The notes under the pieces: generated by a model
The model's database searches: none
What the model was told of the DNA's origin: nothing
What the model saw: only the letters and a program-made list of their open reading frames with translations
Shown: positions 56,137 to 64,000 of the stretch, piece by piece
Layout of the letters: every line of letters begins with the position of its first letter
How positions within the stretch are numbered: position 1 is the stretch's first letter
Assembly: GCA_002407045.1 (NCBI GenBank)
Contig: DHKB01000011.1
Span: 52,001-116,000 of the forward strand
From: Candidatus Bruticola papionis
Lineage (GTDB): Bacteria > Vulcanimicrobiota > Xenobia > Xenobiales > Xenobiaceae
Reading direction: 5' to 3'
Length of the DNA stretch: 64,000 bases
Made by a program: the position numbers and the translations under genes

Positions 56137-56374
56137 AGGCTGTTAATTATGTTTATATCCTTTGCGATTTCCTTTTTTATAGTATTTTCTTTCACTTTTT
56201 TTGTGTTGAAAAGCTATTGAAAACCGCTTTAACTTTTTCAACTTTTCCGACCTTTATACTGCTTCGTTTGGCTGTGTAAAGTTGTCAAGCCGATATTAAC
56301 AGGTAATGCACAGTTGTTTTTGCCTTTTTATAAACAAATGATCAACTGTTTATTAACAGCGTGTTGATGAATCG

Positions 56375-57847
56375 TTATTTAAGTCTTTCTTTTAGGTTGT
56401 TCAGTGGAATTTTGTAAAGTTCGTCGTCTAAATTGGTTTCGACTTTTCTATAAGCGTGGATCACTGTGGTATGATCTCGCCCTCCAAACTGAGCTCCTAT
56501 TTCTGGGTAGCTGGCTCCTGGTACCATTTCTTTACATAAGTACATAGCCAATTGTCTGGGTTTTACAATCCTTTGATCGCGTCTGGAACTTATTAAATCT
56601 TTTTCCGAAATTTGAAAATAATCACATACTACTTTCTTTATTTCGTTGATATCGACTTTTTTGTCTTTACTATGATTTAAAAGTTCTTTGAGAGCTTCTT
56701 TAGCATTATCTAAAGTTAGATCTTTTTTCATAATGCTACAGTAAGTGATGACGCGTATCAAAGCTCCCTCGAGTTCACGGATGTTAGAGTCAAATTCGGA
56801 AGCTATGTAATTTAGAATACCGTCGTTGATGTTTTTATCTAAACTAGCTGCTTTTTGTCTTAAAATAGCTACTCTAGTATCGAGATCCGGAGGCTGAATA
56901 TCAGCGATCATTCCCCATTCAAAACGACTACGCAGTCTGCTCATGACTGTGTTCATCTGTTTGGGAGGACAATCGCTAGAAATAACTATTTGTCTATTAG
57001 AACGTTTTAAAGCATCTATAGTTTGGAATAGTTCTTCTTGAGTACCTGGTTTGCCAATAATAAAGTGTATATCGTCTATTAAAAGAACATCTACATTACG
57101 AAACTTATCGCGAAAGCGCTGATTCGTTCCTGAAGCCAGAGATTCCATAAATTCGTTAGTAAATTGCTCTGCTGATGTATAGAGTACTTTTAAATTGGGA
57201 TTGGTTTTTACTATGCTATTGCCAATAGCGTTAATTAAGTGAGTTTTCCCTAATCCTACGCCAGAATAGAAAAACAAAGGATTGTAAATAACGCCTGGTG
57301 ATTGAGCTACAGCTTTGGCTGTGGCAGCCGCTATGCTATTGTTAGAACTGGTAACAAAATTTTCAAATAGCAAATTTTCCTGGAGATTACTATTCCATTC
57401 TGTGTTTTTGCTATCTTTTTTTATAGGAGATTGGACTTGAATTTCTGCTTTTGGTTCAGACTTTGTTTGGACTACTTCCTTACCAGTTTCTTTTCTTTTA
57501 ATTATGGGAGGTAGTTTTGAAATGTCGCTCTTTTTTTCTTCTGTATTTTCTTTGGGAAGGTCTGCTTTGTTGCTATCATTAGCTTCAACTTGACCTATAA
57601 CAAATTCTATTTTTATAGAATCGCTGTTAAAGCAAGCTTTTAATGAAGCTAATATACGTTCAAGCCGATCTGCTTTTTTCAGAAAATCTCTCATAAACTT
57701 ATTGGGAGTAACTATAGTTAAGGTATCCCCATTTAAGTCTTTAGGAGAACATTGCTCTAAGAAGGTATTTAAAGGGCTTTCCGTTTCGGATAGAAATTCG
57801 CGCCACAAAATATTTAGGCACTCAGCCGAAACAGCTTGATTAGCCAT
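56375..57847 (-). CDS. dnaA: Chromosomal replication initiator DnaA
   Basis: A 490-residue AAA+ initiator. Domain I spans about 1-85. A long, charged domain II linker (about 86-150) follows. Walker A is GVGLGKTH (about 196-203), Walker B is VLLIDDIHFI, and the DNA-binding helix-turn-helix carries GGRDHTTVIHAYRKV near the end. The ATG has GGAGG a few bases upstream. It is the last minus-strand gene before the strand switch at oriC. Binding sites matching its consensus lie in the gap to its right. Confidence 0.97.
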   Translation of the reverse strand: MANQAVSAECLNILWREFLSETESPLNTFLEQCSPKDLNGDTLTIVTPNKFMRDFLKKADRLERILASLKACFNSDSIKIEFVIGQVEANDSNKADLPKENTEEKKSDISKLPPIIKRKETGKEVVQTKSEPKAEIQVQSPIKKDSKNTEWNSNLQENLLFENFVTSSNNSIAAATAKAVAQSPGVIYNPLFFYSGVGLGKTHLINAIGNSIVKTNPNLKVLYTSAEQFTNEFMESLASGTNQRFRDKFRNVDVLLIDDIHFIIGKPGTQEELFQTIDALKRSNRQIVISSDCPPKQMNTVMSRLRSRFEWGMIADIQPPDLDTRVAILRQKAASLDKNINDGILNYIASEFDSNIRELEGALIRVITYCSIMKKDLTLDNAKEALKELLNHSKDKKVDINEIKKVVCDYFQISEKDLISSRRDQRIVKPRQLAMYLCKEMVPGASYPEIGAQFGGRDHTTVIHAYRKVETNLDDELYKIPLNNLKERLK

Positions 57848-57989
57848 ACTTATCCTCCGTCAAAAAGTACTCTGCTAAGAAAATATGTTTATTCTCTCTA
57901 ACAAACATTGATTTTACTCAGCCTGAGTTTTTATTTCGCAAATATAGTGAAATTGGTCGTTTGTTTTTAGGCAAATAACGGGCTGTTTT

Positions 57990-58440
57990 TCTTAGCTGCT
58001 TTCTCTCTTCCTTTAGAAAAAGAGAATTTTTAATGAACTGTTTTATAGATATTTTATTAACATTTCCACAAATTAACTTGTTAAACTGTGGATAACTAAT
58101 TAAAAATCTGTAATTTCAAAATTTATTGCATATAACAACATGTTTATAACAGTAAAATTATCAACATTATCAACAACTTATTAACAAAATAAGTTCTACA
58201 CTTATTAGGTTATCCACAAGATTGCATGTTTTTTTACACAATTTGCCATTTATTTTTTACATAAAATTAGTATCTAACAAACTTATGCACAGTCACTTTT
58301 ACAAAAATAGTATTTTTACTTTGTATTCCTTAAATATATAGTGATTTTTACTGGATTTATATAGGTAAATATTCTGTTGATAACCTGTGCATATGTTGAT
58401 TAAAACTGCTATTTAGCGCCCTTTTTGACTAGATAGATTT
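57990..58440. other. oriC: DnaA-box cluster between dnaA and rpmH
   Basis: The dnaA-rpmH gap (57848-58630) holds two perfect TTATCCACA boxes (58087-58095 minus; 58210-58218 plus) and one TTATGCACA (58283-58291 plus). There is also a one-off TGTGCATAT (58386-58394) and three TTATCAACA boxes (58158-58166 and 58167-58175 plus; 58375-58383 minus). The surrounding sequence is very AT-rich and suits an unwinding element. Gene orientation flips here from minus to plus, as expected at a bidirectional origin. Confidence 0.88.
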
Positions 58441-58442
58441 GT

Positions 58443-58471
58443 TTGACAAACTTGTAAATGAGCTTTATACT
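58443..58471 (+). promoter_or_regulatory. Promoter of the rpmH-rnpA operon
   Basis: A consensus TTGACA (58443-58448), 17-bp spacer and TATACT (58466-58471). The leader to the rpmH ATG is about 150 nt and contains GC-rich inverted segments. Confidence 0.85.
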
Positions 58472-58630
58472 GCTATAGCTCTAGTATTAGGGTTTTTTTA
58501 GTGTTCTCTGAAGGCTTGAAAATACAGCAGAGTCACTTTGAAATAGCCGCCGGCGCAGTTGCCGTATTTTTGTTAGTTCGGCAGAAGGGACGCTTGGAGC
58601 GGCTCTGAGTTTTTTGGAGGAATTATAACA

Positions 58631-58765
58631 ATGAAGCGCACTTTTCAGCCCCACCGCAAGTACAGAAAGGTGAAGCACGGATTCTTCGCTAGAATGGCCT
58701 CTTCTTCTGGTCGTAACGTTTTAGCTCGTCGTCGTGCCAAAGGCCGCAAGCGTATCTGCGCCTAA
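58631..58765 (+). CDS. rpmH: 50S ribosomal protein L34
   Basis: A 44-residue, very basic protein starting [20 protein letters not shown] and containing [14 protein letters not shown] sequence ([14 protein letters not shown]) at the end. It starts at an ATG with GGAGG ten bases upstream. It is the first gene to the right of oriC and begins the conserved rpmH-rnpA-yidD-yidC-jag-mnmE-mnmG order. Confidence 0.97.
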   Translation: MKRTFQPHRKYRKVKHGFFARMASSSGRNVLARRRAKGRKRICA

Positions 58766-58772
58766 TTAAGGA

Positions 58773-59141
58773 ATGATAACTTTAACCAGGTCGAAAGATT
58801 TTGATCGTATTTTTCGGCATGGAAGTTCTGTAAGTTCCTCAGAAGTAGTTATTTACGCGCTTAAGCGTTCTAAAGGCAAGTTTTCCCAGCCGCGGGCTGC
58901 TTTTTGTGTGAGTAAAAAGTTCGGCAAAGCGGTGGCGCGTAACCGGGTTAAAAGGCGCCTTAGGGAAGTCTACCGTTTGAACGAAGGAAAGCTGGATGCT
59001 CAATGGGATGTGATTCTTTTAGCCCGTCAGGGAGCTGCTGTTGTTCAGTTTGCTCAACTGGAGAAGAAATTCCTGAGCCTGTGTCGCAGGGCCGGGATTC
59101 TCAAGGAAGTTCCGAGGATCCCGGAAACGGCGAACTTGTAA
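58773..59141 (+). CDS. rnpA: Ribonuclease P protein component
   Basis: A 122-residue protein that binds RNase P RNA and pre-tRNA leaders. The RNR motif is [19 protein letters not shown], and [14 protein letters not shown] at the start is standard. It begins 7 bp after rpmH. Its 3' end overlaps yidD in another frame by several dozen bases, a common arrangement. Confidence 0.95.
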   Translation: MITLTRSKDFDRIFRHGSSVSSSEVVIYALKRSKGKFSQPRAAFCVSKKFGKAVARNRVKRRLREVYRLNEGKLDAQWDVILLARQGAAVVQFAQLEKKFLSLCRRAGILKEVPRIPETANL

Positions 59142-59359
59142 AAGCGAGCCTTGCCGCTCGTGGTGCCAACCTTCTTATAAAAGGGTATCAGTTTATCTCT
59201 CGCTACACTCCCGCTGTGTGTCGGTTCCGTCCCACTTGTTCCGAGTATACGCGTCAAGCTATCCTCAAATATGGATTCTGGCGTGGTGGTCTTATGGGAG
59301 CCTGGAGAATATTGAGATGTAACCCTTTTAATCGCGGCGGTTACGATCCAGTTCCTTAA
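59081..59359 (+). CDS. yidD: Membrane protein insertion efficiency factor YidD
   Basis: About 92 residues with [30 protein letters not shown] and [13 protein letters not shown], which are diagnostic for YidD. The start is uncertain: the open frame begins at an ATG at 59003, inside rnpA and without a ribosome-binding site, and I prefer the in-frame GTG at 59081. Either way it overlaps the end of rnpA and is probably translationally coupled. It assists YidC-dependent insertion, and yidC follows by 26 bp. Confidence 0.85.
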   Translation: MSQGRDSQGSSEDPGNGELVKASLAARGANLLIKGYQFISRYTPAVCRFRPTCSEYTRQAILKYGFWRGGLMGAWRILRCNPFNRGGYDPVP

Positions 59360-59385
59360 ATATCGACTGCGAGAGTATTTAATCG

Positions 59386-60111
59386 ATGATTGATTCCATT
59401 GCTAATTTGATGCTTGTTTTGCTGCGAGGTATCGAGAGCTTCACAGGCTCCTACGGGTTAGCTATTGTCATTTTTGCCGTTATCGTCAGGCTTATTCTTT
59501 ACATTCCGACTAGACAGCAATTTCAGTCTATGAAGGAAATGCAAGAAATTCAGCCTGAGTTGCAAAAATTACAAGAGCGCTACAAAGATGACCAGCAAAT
59601 GCTACAGCAGAAGCAAATGGAATTTATGCGCGAGCATAATGTGAATCCTTTAGCTGGATGTCTCCCTATGCTGATCCAGATGCCGATTTTGTTCGCCATC
59701 TGGCGGGCCATTATGATGGAACAGCGCATCTTTGAAAACGCCTACTTCATGTGGATTTATCCGGGATCTTTGCAGAATTTATTCCCTGATTATTTAGCTT
59801 CTAGTTTAGCCGGTCGCGATCTTCCCATGATCCTTTTCTATGGTTTGACCATGTACTTGTCTATGCGACTTACCCCTAACTCCAATGCCCAAGCGGCTGG
59901 TCAGCAGAAGCAAATGGCCCTTATTATGACGGGTATGTTCTCATGGATGATGTGGGCTTATAGGTGGCCTTGCGCTTTGATCATGTATTGGAGCGTATTC
60001 TCACTTTTAGGTATAGTCCAGCAAGTGGCAATTATGAGATCGTCTCTGTCTGGAAAAACTGCAGTAGCTGCCGAAGGTGCAAGCAAAGAGTCAGTTAAAG
60101 GTGGCAATTAG
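59386..60111 (+). CDS. yidC: Membrane protein insertase YidC (short form)
   Basis: A 241-residue insertase with five hydrophobic segments. The groove Arg is in IVRLILYIPTRQQ, and the cytoplasmic hairpin (EMQEIQPELQKLQERYKDD) is clear. It lacks the large periplasmic P1 domain of Proteobacteria and shows no lipoprotein signal like that of Bacillus SpoIIIJ, so it is of the short Oxa1/Alb3-like type. It sits between yidD and the khpB gene in the conserved operon. Confidence 0.95.
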   Translation: MIDSIANLMLVLLRGIESFTGSYGLAIVIFAVIVRLILYIPTRQQFQSMKEMQEIQPELQKLQERYKDDQQMLQQKQMEFMREHNVNPLAGCLPMLIQMPILFAIWRAIMMEQRIFENAYFMWIYPGSLQNLFPDYLASSLAGRDLPMILFYGLTMYLSMRLTPNSNAQAAGQQKQMALIMTGMFSWMMWAYRWPCALIMYWSVFSLLGIVQQVAIMRSSLSGKTAVAAEGASKESVKGGN

Positions 60112-60141
60112 TAAAAGGTTCAGTTTTGGGAGGTTTAGCTG

Positions 60142-60651
60142 ATGGCATACGATAAAGACTACGAAGAAAACAACTTAGAAGTTGCTGATGAATTTGACGA
60201 GGATGATGATCCTATAGCTGATATTCTCTATGAAATCGTCACCCGCATGGGATTCGAAGATGTAGATATTGAGTGGGAAGAGCGCAGCGATCACACCAGG
60301 TATTTCGTAGAAGGCGAAGGTCTGGGCGTTTTGATCGGTCGCCACGGAGTTACTTTGGAAGCTTTGCAATATCTCATCGGTGTTATTAATTCTCGCCAAG
60401 ATTTAGTAGAGCATAAAATTATTATAGATATTGAAGGCTACCGCGAGCGTCGTGAATGCAGCTTGCGCGCTCAGGCTCACGAAGAAGCTTTAATAGCTGT
60501 TCGTGAAGGACAAGAGATTGTACTTGAGCCTATGCCTGCTTGCGATAGACGCATTATTCATGTTTGCTTGCACAGCGATCCTACCGTAGAAACTTATTCA
60601 GAAGGTGTAGAGCCTGAGCGTTGTGTGGTAATTAAGCCTTTGATTCGATAA
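60142..60651 (+). CDS. khpB: KH-R3H RNA-binding protein (KhpB/Jag)
   Basis: A 169-residue protein. The KH domain carries the GxxG loop in GVLIGRHGVTLEALQYL and the R3H domain shows MPACDRRIIHVCLHSD. The N-terminal Jag-N domain is absent and replaced by a short acidic segment. KhpB binds RNA and influences division and sporulation in Firmicutes. The ATG has GGAGG eight bases upstream. It lies between yidC and mnmE as usual. Confidence 0.92.
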   Translation: MAYDKDYEENNLEVADEFDEDDDPIADILYEIVTRMGFEDVDIEWEERSDHTRYFVEGEGLGVLIGRHGVTLEALQYLIGVINSRQDLVEHKIIIDIEGYRERRECSLRAQAHEEALIAVREGQEIVLEPMPACDRRIIHVCLHSDPTVETYSEGVEPERCVVIKPLIR

Positions 60652-60664
60652 AGGTTTACAATTA

Positions 60665-62059
60665 GTGAATTATTCACCTTTAGATACAATTGTAGCAACG
60701 GCCACTCCTCCAGGTTTGGGAGGGGTGGCCATTGTGCGTATTAGCGGTTCTAAAGCTTTGTCTATACTTAAAATGGCCGTTAGAAATGGTCAGCAAAAAG
60801 TTTGGCAAGCCAGGCGTATGTATTATTGTGAAATAATCGATGAGTATGGTCAAACGATAGACAAAGCTTTAGCTGTATATATGCCTTCTCCTCACTCTTA
60901 TACTGGTGAAGATGTAGCAGAAATTCACTGCCACGGTGGCAGTGTTTTAGCTGGCGTAATTGTAGATATATGCTTACATTACGGAGCCCGCTTAGCTCAG
61001 CCTGGAGAGTTTACTTACAGAGCTTTTATGGCTGGTAAATTAGATTTGGCAGAAGCTGAATCTGTTTTGAGCTTAATAGAGGCTAAGTCAAAGAGTGCGG
61101 TAGTTTTGGCTGCCAACAACTTAAACGGAGCTTTTTCCCAATCTTTAGACAAGCTTCGAAGTGATATTCTTGATTTAATAGCTCAATATGAAGCTGAAAT
61201 TGATTACGGTGACGAGATAGTCGCTTCTGACGTGTCATTAATTAAAGACAAATGTCAGACATTCCTTAAGTTTACCGAATCGTTGCTTTGCAGAGCTAAT
61301 GAAGGACGTGCTTTAGCTGAAGGTCTGGAAACAGTTTTAGTTGGTCCCCCTAATGCTGGCAAATCTACACTGTGGAATGCTCTCATTGGACAAGATAAAG
61401 CTTTGGTAACTCCTTATCCTGGCACCACCAGAGATCAGCTGGAGGATTATGTCTACGTTGACGGGGTTATGCTCCATTTGATAGACACCGCTGGAATGCA
61501 TGAAGCTCAAGACCCTGTAGAACAGTTGGGCATAAAAAAGACTGAAGCAGCTTTAGAAAAAGCTGAATTGGCTGTCATCGTTCTTGATTGTAGTCTTGAC
61601 ATAGAGTCTGACTTCAAAAAGATTATGTCAGACATAGCTAAACGAGCTGAAAAAAATGATGATTTCAAGGTTTTGGTAGTTTTAAATAAATGTGACTGCG
61701 GCATAAGATTGACACCTCAGTCTGTCACTGAAGCTTTTGGCTTCAAACATATTTGTCAAGCTAGCTTGAAATTTTCTGACGGCTTAGAAGATGTCAAGAA
61801 GAACATTGCTCAATTATGTCGCCCTCTTCTAAGCTCAGATAAGGCTGCTTTAAGTGTGAACCAACGTCAACGTCAAGCTCTGACAAAAGTAAAAGAGGCT
61901 TTGCTGAATTTAAATTCAGGCGTCAAGTCGAACGTGCCTTGTGATTGTTTGCTTTTAGATTTGCATAATTGTCTGACAGCTCTAAATGAGCTGACAGGAC
62001 ATGATGTCAGTGAAGATATTTTGGATAGAGTTTTTTCTAAATTCTGTTTGGGCAAGTAA
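60665..62059 (+). CDS. mnmE: tRNA modification GTPase MnmE
   Basis: A 464-residue GTPase that with MnmG installs the cmnm5/nm5 group at U34 of certain tRNAs. The N-terminal folate-binding domain starts SPLDTIVATATPPG. The G domain has GPPNAGKSTLWNAL, PGTTRD, DTAG and NKCD. The C-terminal CxGK motif is CLGK. It starts with GTG 13 bp after khpB. Three exact TGTCWGACA palindromes lie within the gene (61253, 61626 and 61970). Confidence 0.96.
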   Translation: MNYSPLDTIVATATPPGLGGVAIVRISGSKALSILKMAVRNGQQKVWQARRMYYCEIIDEYGQTIDKALAVYMPSPHSYTGEDVAEIHCHGGSVLAGVIVDICLHYGARLAQPGEFTYRAFMAGKLDLAEAESVLSLIEAKSKSAVVLAANNLNGAFSQSLDKLRSDILDLIAQYEAEIDYGDEIVASDVSLIKDKCQTFLKFTESLLCRANEGRALAEGLETVLVGPPNAGKSTLWNALIGQDKALVTPYPGTTRDQLEDYVYVDGVMLHLIDTAGMHEAQDPVEQLGIKKTEAALEKAELAVIVLDCSLDIESDFKKIMSDIAKRAEKNDDFKVLVVLNKCDCGIRLTPQSVTEAFGFKHICQASLKFSDGLEDVKKNIAQLCRPLLSSDKAALSVNQRQRQALTKVKEALLNLNSGVKSNVPCDCLLLDLHNCLTALNELTGHDVSEDILDRVFSKFCLGK

Positions 62060-62100
62060 TGCTTAGGCTTTGCTTTTCTAAGGGAGATTTTTTTAATTAT

Positions 62101-63966
62101 ATGCAAAAATTTGATGTAGCTGTTATCGGCGGTGGCCATGCTGGAGTTGAAGCGGCTTTGGTTTGTAGTCGTCTAGGCTGCAGAACGGCCGTAATTACTT
62201 CTAATCCTCTTAAGATAGGTGTTATGCCTTGCAATCCTTCTATAGGCGGTCCAGCTAAATCTCATTTAGTAAGAGAAATAGATGCTATGGGCGGAGAGAT
62301 GGGCCGAGCTATAGATGATGTATTTATTCACATAAGGCGTCTTAACACTGGTAAAGGTCAAGCTGTGCAAGCTTTGAGAGCTCAAGCTGACCGACCACTT
62401 TACAATCAGCGCATGGTTAAAGCGGTTCATGAAGCTGATAACGTGACAGTAATTGCTGACACAGTTGTTAGCATTGTGTCAGACAACAACGTTATCAAAG
62501 GTCTGACAACTGCTTCTGGCCTCAATATTGAATGTGGCGCTATAGTAATATGCACCGGTACTTTTTTAGCTGGCGCTTTGCATTTAGACAAATTTACTTT
62601 GCCTGGAGGCCGGGCTGGTGAAGCTCCTGCTTTTGATTTAAGCCACTCCTTGCGCAATTTAGGGTTACAGCTAGGACGTTTAAAAACGGGCACTTGTCCT
62701 CGACTCCATCGTGACACTGTTAATATTGATGGTCTTGACATTTTGCCTTGTACATCAGAACCTCTGAAGTTTTCTGACATGTCACCAGATCCAGATTTCA
62801 GTAAACCGACTGTCGATTGTTATATAACTCGTACAACTGAGGATACTCGTCGAGCGGTTATGAATAACTTAGATCGCTCCCCTCTTTATGATGGTTCTGG
62901 AGCTATTACGGGTATAGGCCCTCGTTATTGTCCTTCGTTAGAAGACAAGTTTGTGCGCTTCCCTGATCGTAAAGTCCATTTGGTTTTTTTAGAGCCAGAA
63001 GGCATAAATGCCAAAGAGATATACTTGCAAGGTGTTTCTACCAGTATGCCCTTAGATGTTCAATATGCTATGGTGCATAGTTTACCTGGCTTGGAAAAAG
63101 CGGAAATTATTAGACCAGGTTACGCAGTAGAATATGACTACGTACTGCCGACGCAACTTGACTTTTCTTTAGGTGTCAGACATATCAAAGGTTTGTATTT
63201 AGCTGGTCAAATAAATGGCACTTCCGGATATGAAGAAGCGGCTGCTCAAGGGCTTATTGCCGGTCTCAATGCTGGCAGATACCTTGACAATAAAGAACCG
63301 TTCATTGTACGTCGCGATCAAGGCTACATAGGAGTACTTATAGACGATTTAGTCTGTCGTGGTACAAAAGAACCTTATCGTATGCATACTAGCCGGGCGG
63401 AGTATCGTTTACTTTTGCGTGAAGATAATGCTGACGATCGCTTTACACCTCAAGCTAAAGAAATGGGTATTATTAGTGACAAACGTTGGGAAAAATATCT
63501 GTCATTTAAATGTCAGGCTCAACAAGAGATTGAAAGATTGCGCCATAAACATTTAAATTTAGATTTAGCTGTCAAGTTAAGTCAGGTTTGTGGCAGTAAA
63601 ATTGAGCCTGGACCGGCTTTGTCAGAACTATTACATCGTCAGGATGTATCTTTGTCAGTAATACGTCAATGTGAAGGCTTGGAACCTTTCGAGCTGCGTC
63701 TAAGTGAAAAAATCGAAGCGGCTATTCGTTATGAAGGTTATATAGAAAGACAACAGCGCGAAGTTAATCGCATGGCCAAGTTGGAAAATGTCAGACTTAG
63801 TCAAGATATGAACTATGCTAATGTCATTGGCATGTCAGCTGAAGCTGTGGAGAAATTGACTAAGACTAAACCTTATAACATAGGACAAGCCTCAAGAATT
63901 TCAGGGATCTCACCTTCAGATATAAATGCTCTCATGATTCATTTACATAAGGCATGTTCTAATTGA
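62101..63966 (+). CDS. mnmG: tRNA modification enzyme MnmG (GidA)
   Basis: About 621 residues. It has the N-terminal FAD-binding VAVIGGGHAGVEAALVCSRL, the CNPSIGGPAKSHLVREIDAMGG signature in two parts, and the C-terminal MnmE-binding helical domain. I choose the ATG at 62101 (MQKFDVAVIGGG), where the family begins. The frame also opens at an ATG overlapping the mnmE stop, and either could be used. Two TGTCWGACA sites lie inside (62477 and 63174). The gene is complete and ends 34 bp before the window end. Confidence 0.96.
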   Translation: MQKFDVAVIGGGHAGVEAALVCSRLGCRTAVITSNPLKIGVMPCNPSIGGPAKSHLVREIDAMGGEMGRAIDDVFIHIRRLNTGKGQAVQALRAQADRPLYNQRMVKAVHEADNVTVIADTVVSIVSDNNVIKGLTTASGLNIECGAIVICTGTFLAGALHLDKFTLPGGRAGEAPAFDLSHSLRNLGLQLGRLKTGTCPRLHRDTVNIDGLDILPCTSEPLKFSDMSPDPDFSKPTVDCYITRTTEDTRRAVMNNLDRSPLYDGSGAITGIGPRYCPSLEDKFVRFPDRKVHLVFLEPEGINAKEIYLQGVSTSMPLDVQYAMVHSLPGLEKAEIIRPGYAVEYDYVLPTQLDFSLGVRHIKGLYLAGQINGTSGYEEAAAQGLIAGLNAGRYLDNKEPFIVRRDQGYIGVLIDDLVCRGTKEPYRMHTSRAEYRLLLREDNADDRFTPQAKEMGIISDKRWEKYLSFKCQAQQEIERLRHKHLNLDLAVKLSQVCGSKIEPGPALSELLHRQDVSLSVIRQCEGLEPFELRLSEKIEAAIRYEGYIERQQREVNRMAKLENVRLSQDMNYANVIGMSAEAVEKLTKTKPYNIGQASRISGISPSDINALMIHLHKACSN

Positions 63967-64000
63967 CAAGAAGTGTCAGTCAAACGTCAGATATAAAAAA

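Noticed and set aside
56090..56374. A second origin half between dnaA and dnaN
   Set aside because: Only one-mismatch DnaA boxes are visible, too few to support an origin.

Overview
This is the origin-of-replication neighbourhood of a bacterial chromosome with moderately low GC. The markers are dnaA, dnaN, recF, gyrB and gyrA on the left of a DnaA-box-rich gap (about 57.85-58.63 kb), and rpmH, rnpA, yidD, yidC, khpB/jag, mnmE and mnmG on the right. Most genes left of the gap lie on the minus strand and all genes to its right lie on the plus strand. Transcription therefore runs mostly away from oriC, as expected for leading-strand genes. The phylum cannot be fixed from the sequence alone. The gene order, a short YidC without a periplasmic domain, WhiA, NrdR and FtsA look Firmicutes-like or deep-branching, while the DciA-type helicase loader and two PilT ATPases are found much more widely.

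Left edge to 2.6 kb: the 5' end of a DNA cytosine methyltransferase, three tRNA genes (Val, Glu, Met), an HD phosphohydrolase and an acidic YbjN-like protein. 2.6-10.6 kb: six tandem paralogous DNA/RNA non-specific (beta-beta-alpha-metal) endonuclease genes, each with its own ribosome-binding site and mostly its own terminator. All keep the D(R/K)GH catalytic motif and share an N-terminal module of about 60 residues that is not a Sec signal. 10.7-24 kb: a DUF2339 membrane protein, a TPR/SEC-C protein, alr-tcdA, an exported purine nucleoside phosphorylase paired with an exported caspase-like protein lacking its catalytic residues, a DA1-like metallopeptidase, and a histidyl-tRNA-synthetase-like protein with a ruined active site and a tail of about 575 residues.

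24.6-32.6 kb: an apparent operon of a 1345-residue BrxC/PglY-like ATPase, ftsA, nrdR, a cytosolic purine nucleoside phosphorylase and a pyrimidine nucleoside phosphorylase. 32.8-40.5 kb: truD, a DUF3089 hydrolase, thrC, then whiA, two PilT-type ATPases and a YihY/BrkB membrane protein. 40.6-47 kb: gyrB, followed by two gyrA genes in the same operon; the first of these ends before the DNA-wrapping C-terminal domain. 47-57.8 kb: a small membrane protein, a GT4 glycosyltransferase, recF, a DciA-like protein, a DUF4870 protein, an M23 peptidase, SRP RNA, three tRNAs (two Ser, one Arg), tadA, dnaN and dnaA.

The most interesting observations are the nuclease array, the C-terminal-less second GyrA, the catalytically dead HisRS homologue, the signal-peptide-bearing purine nucleoside phosphorylase, and eight exact copies of the palindrome TGTCWGACA. 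These copies occur only in two clusters, placed roughly symmetrically about 3-5.5 kb on each side of oriC.
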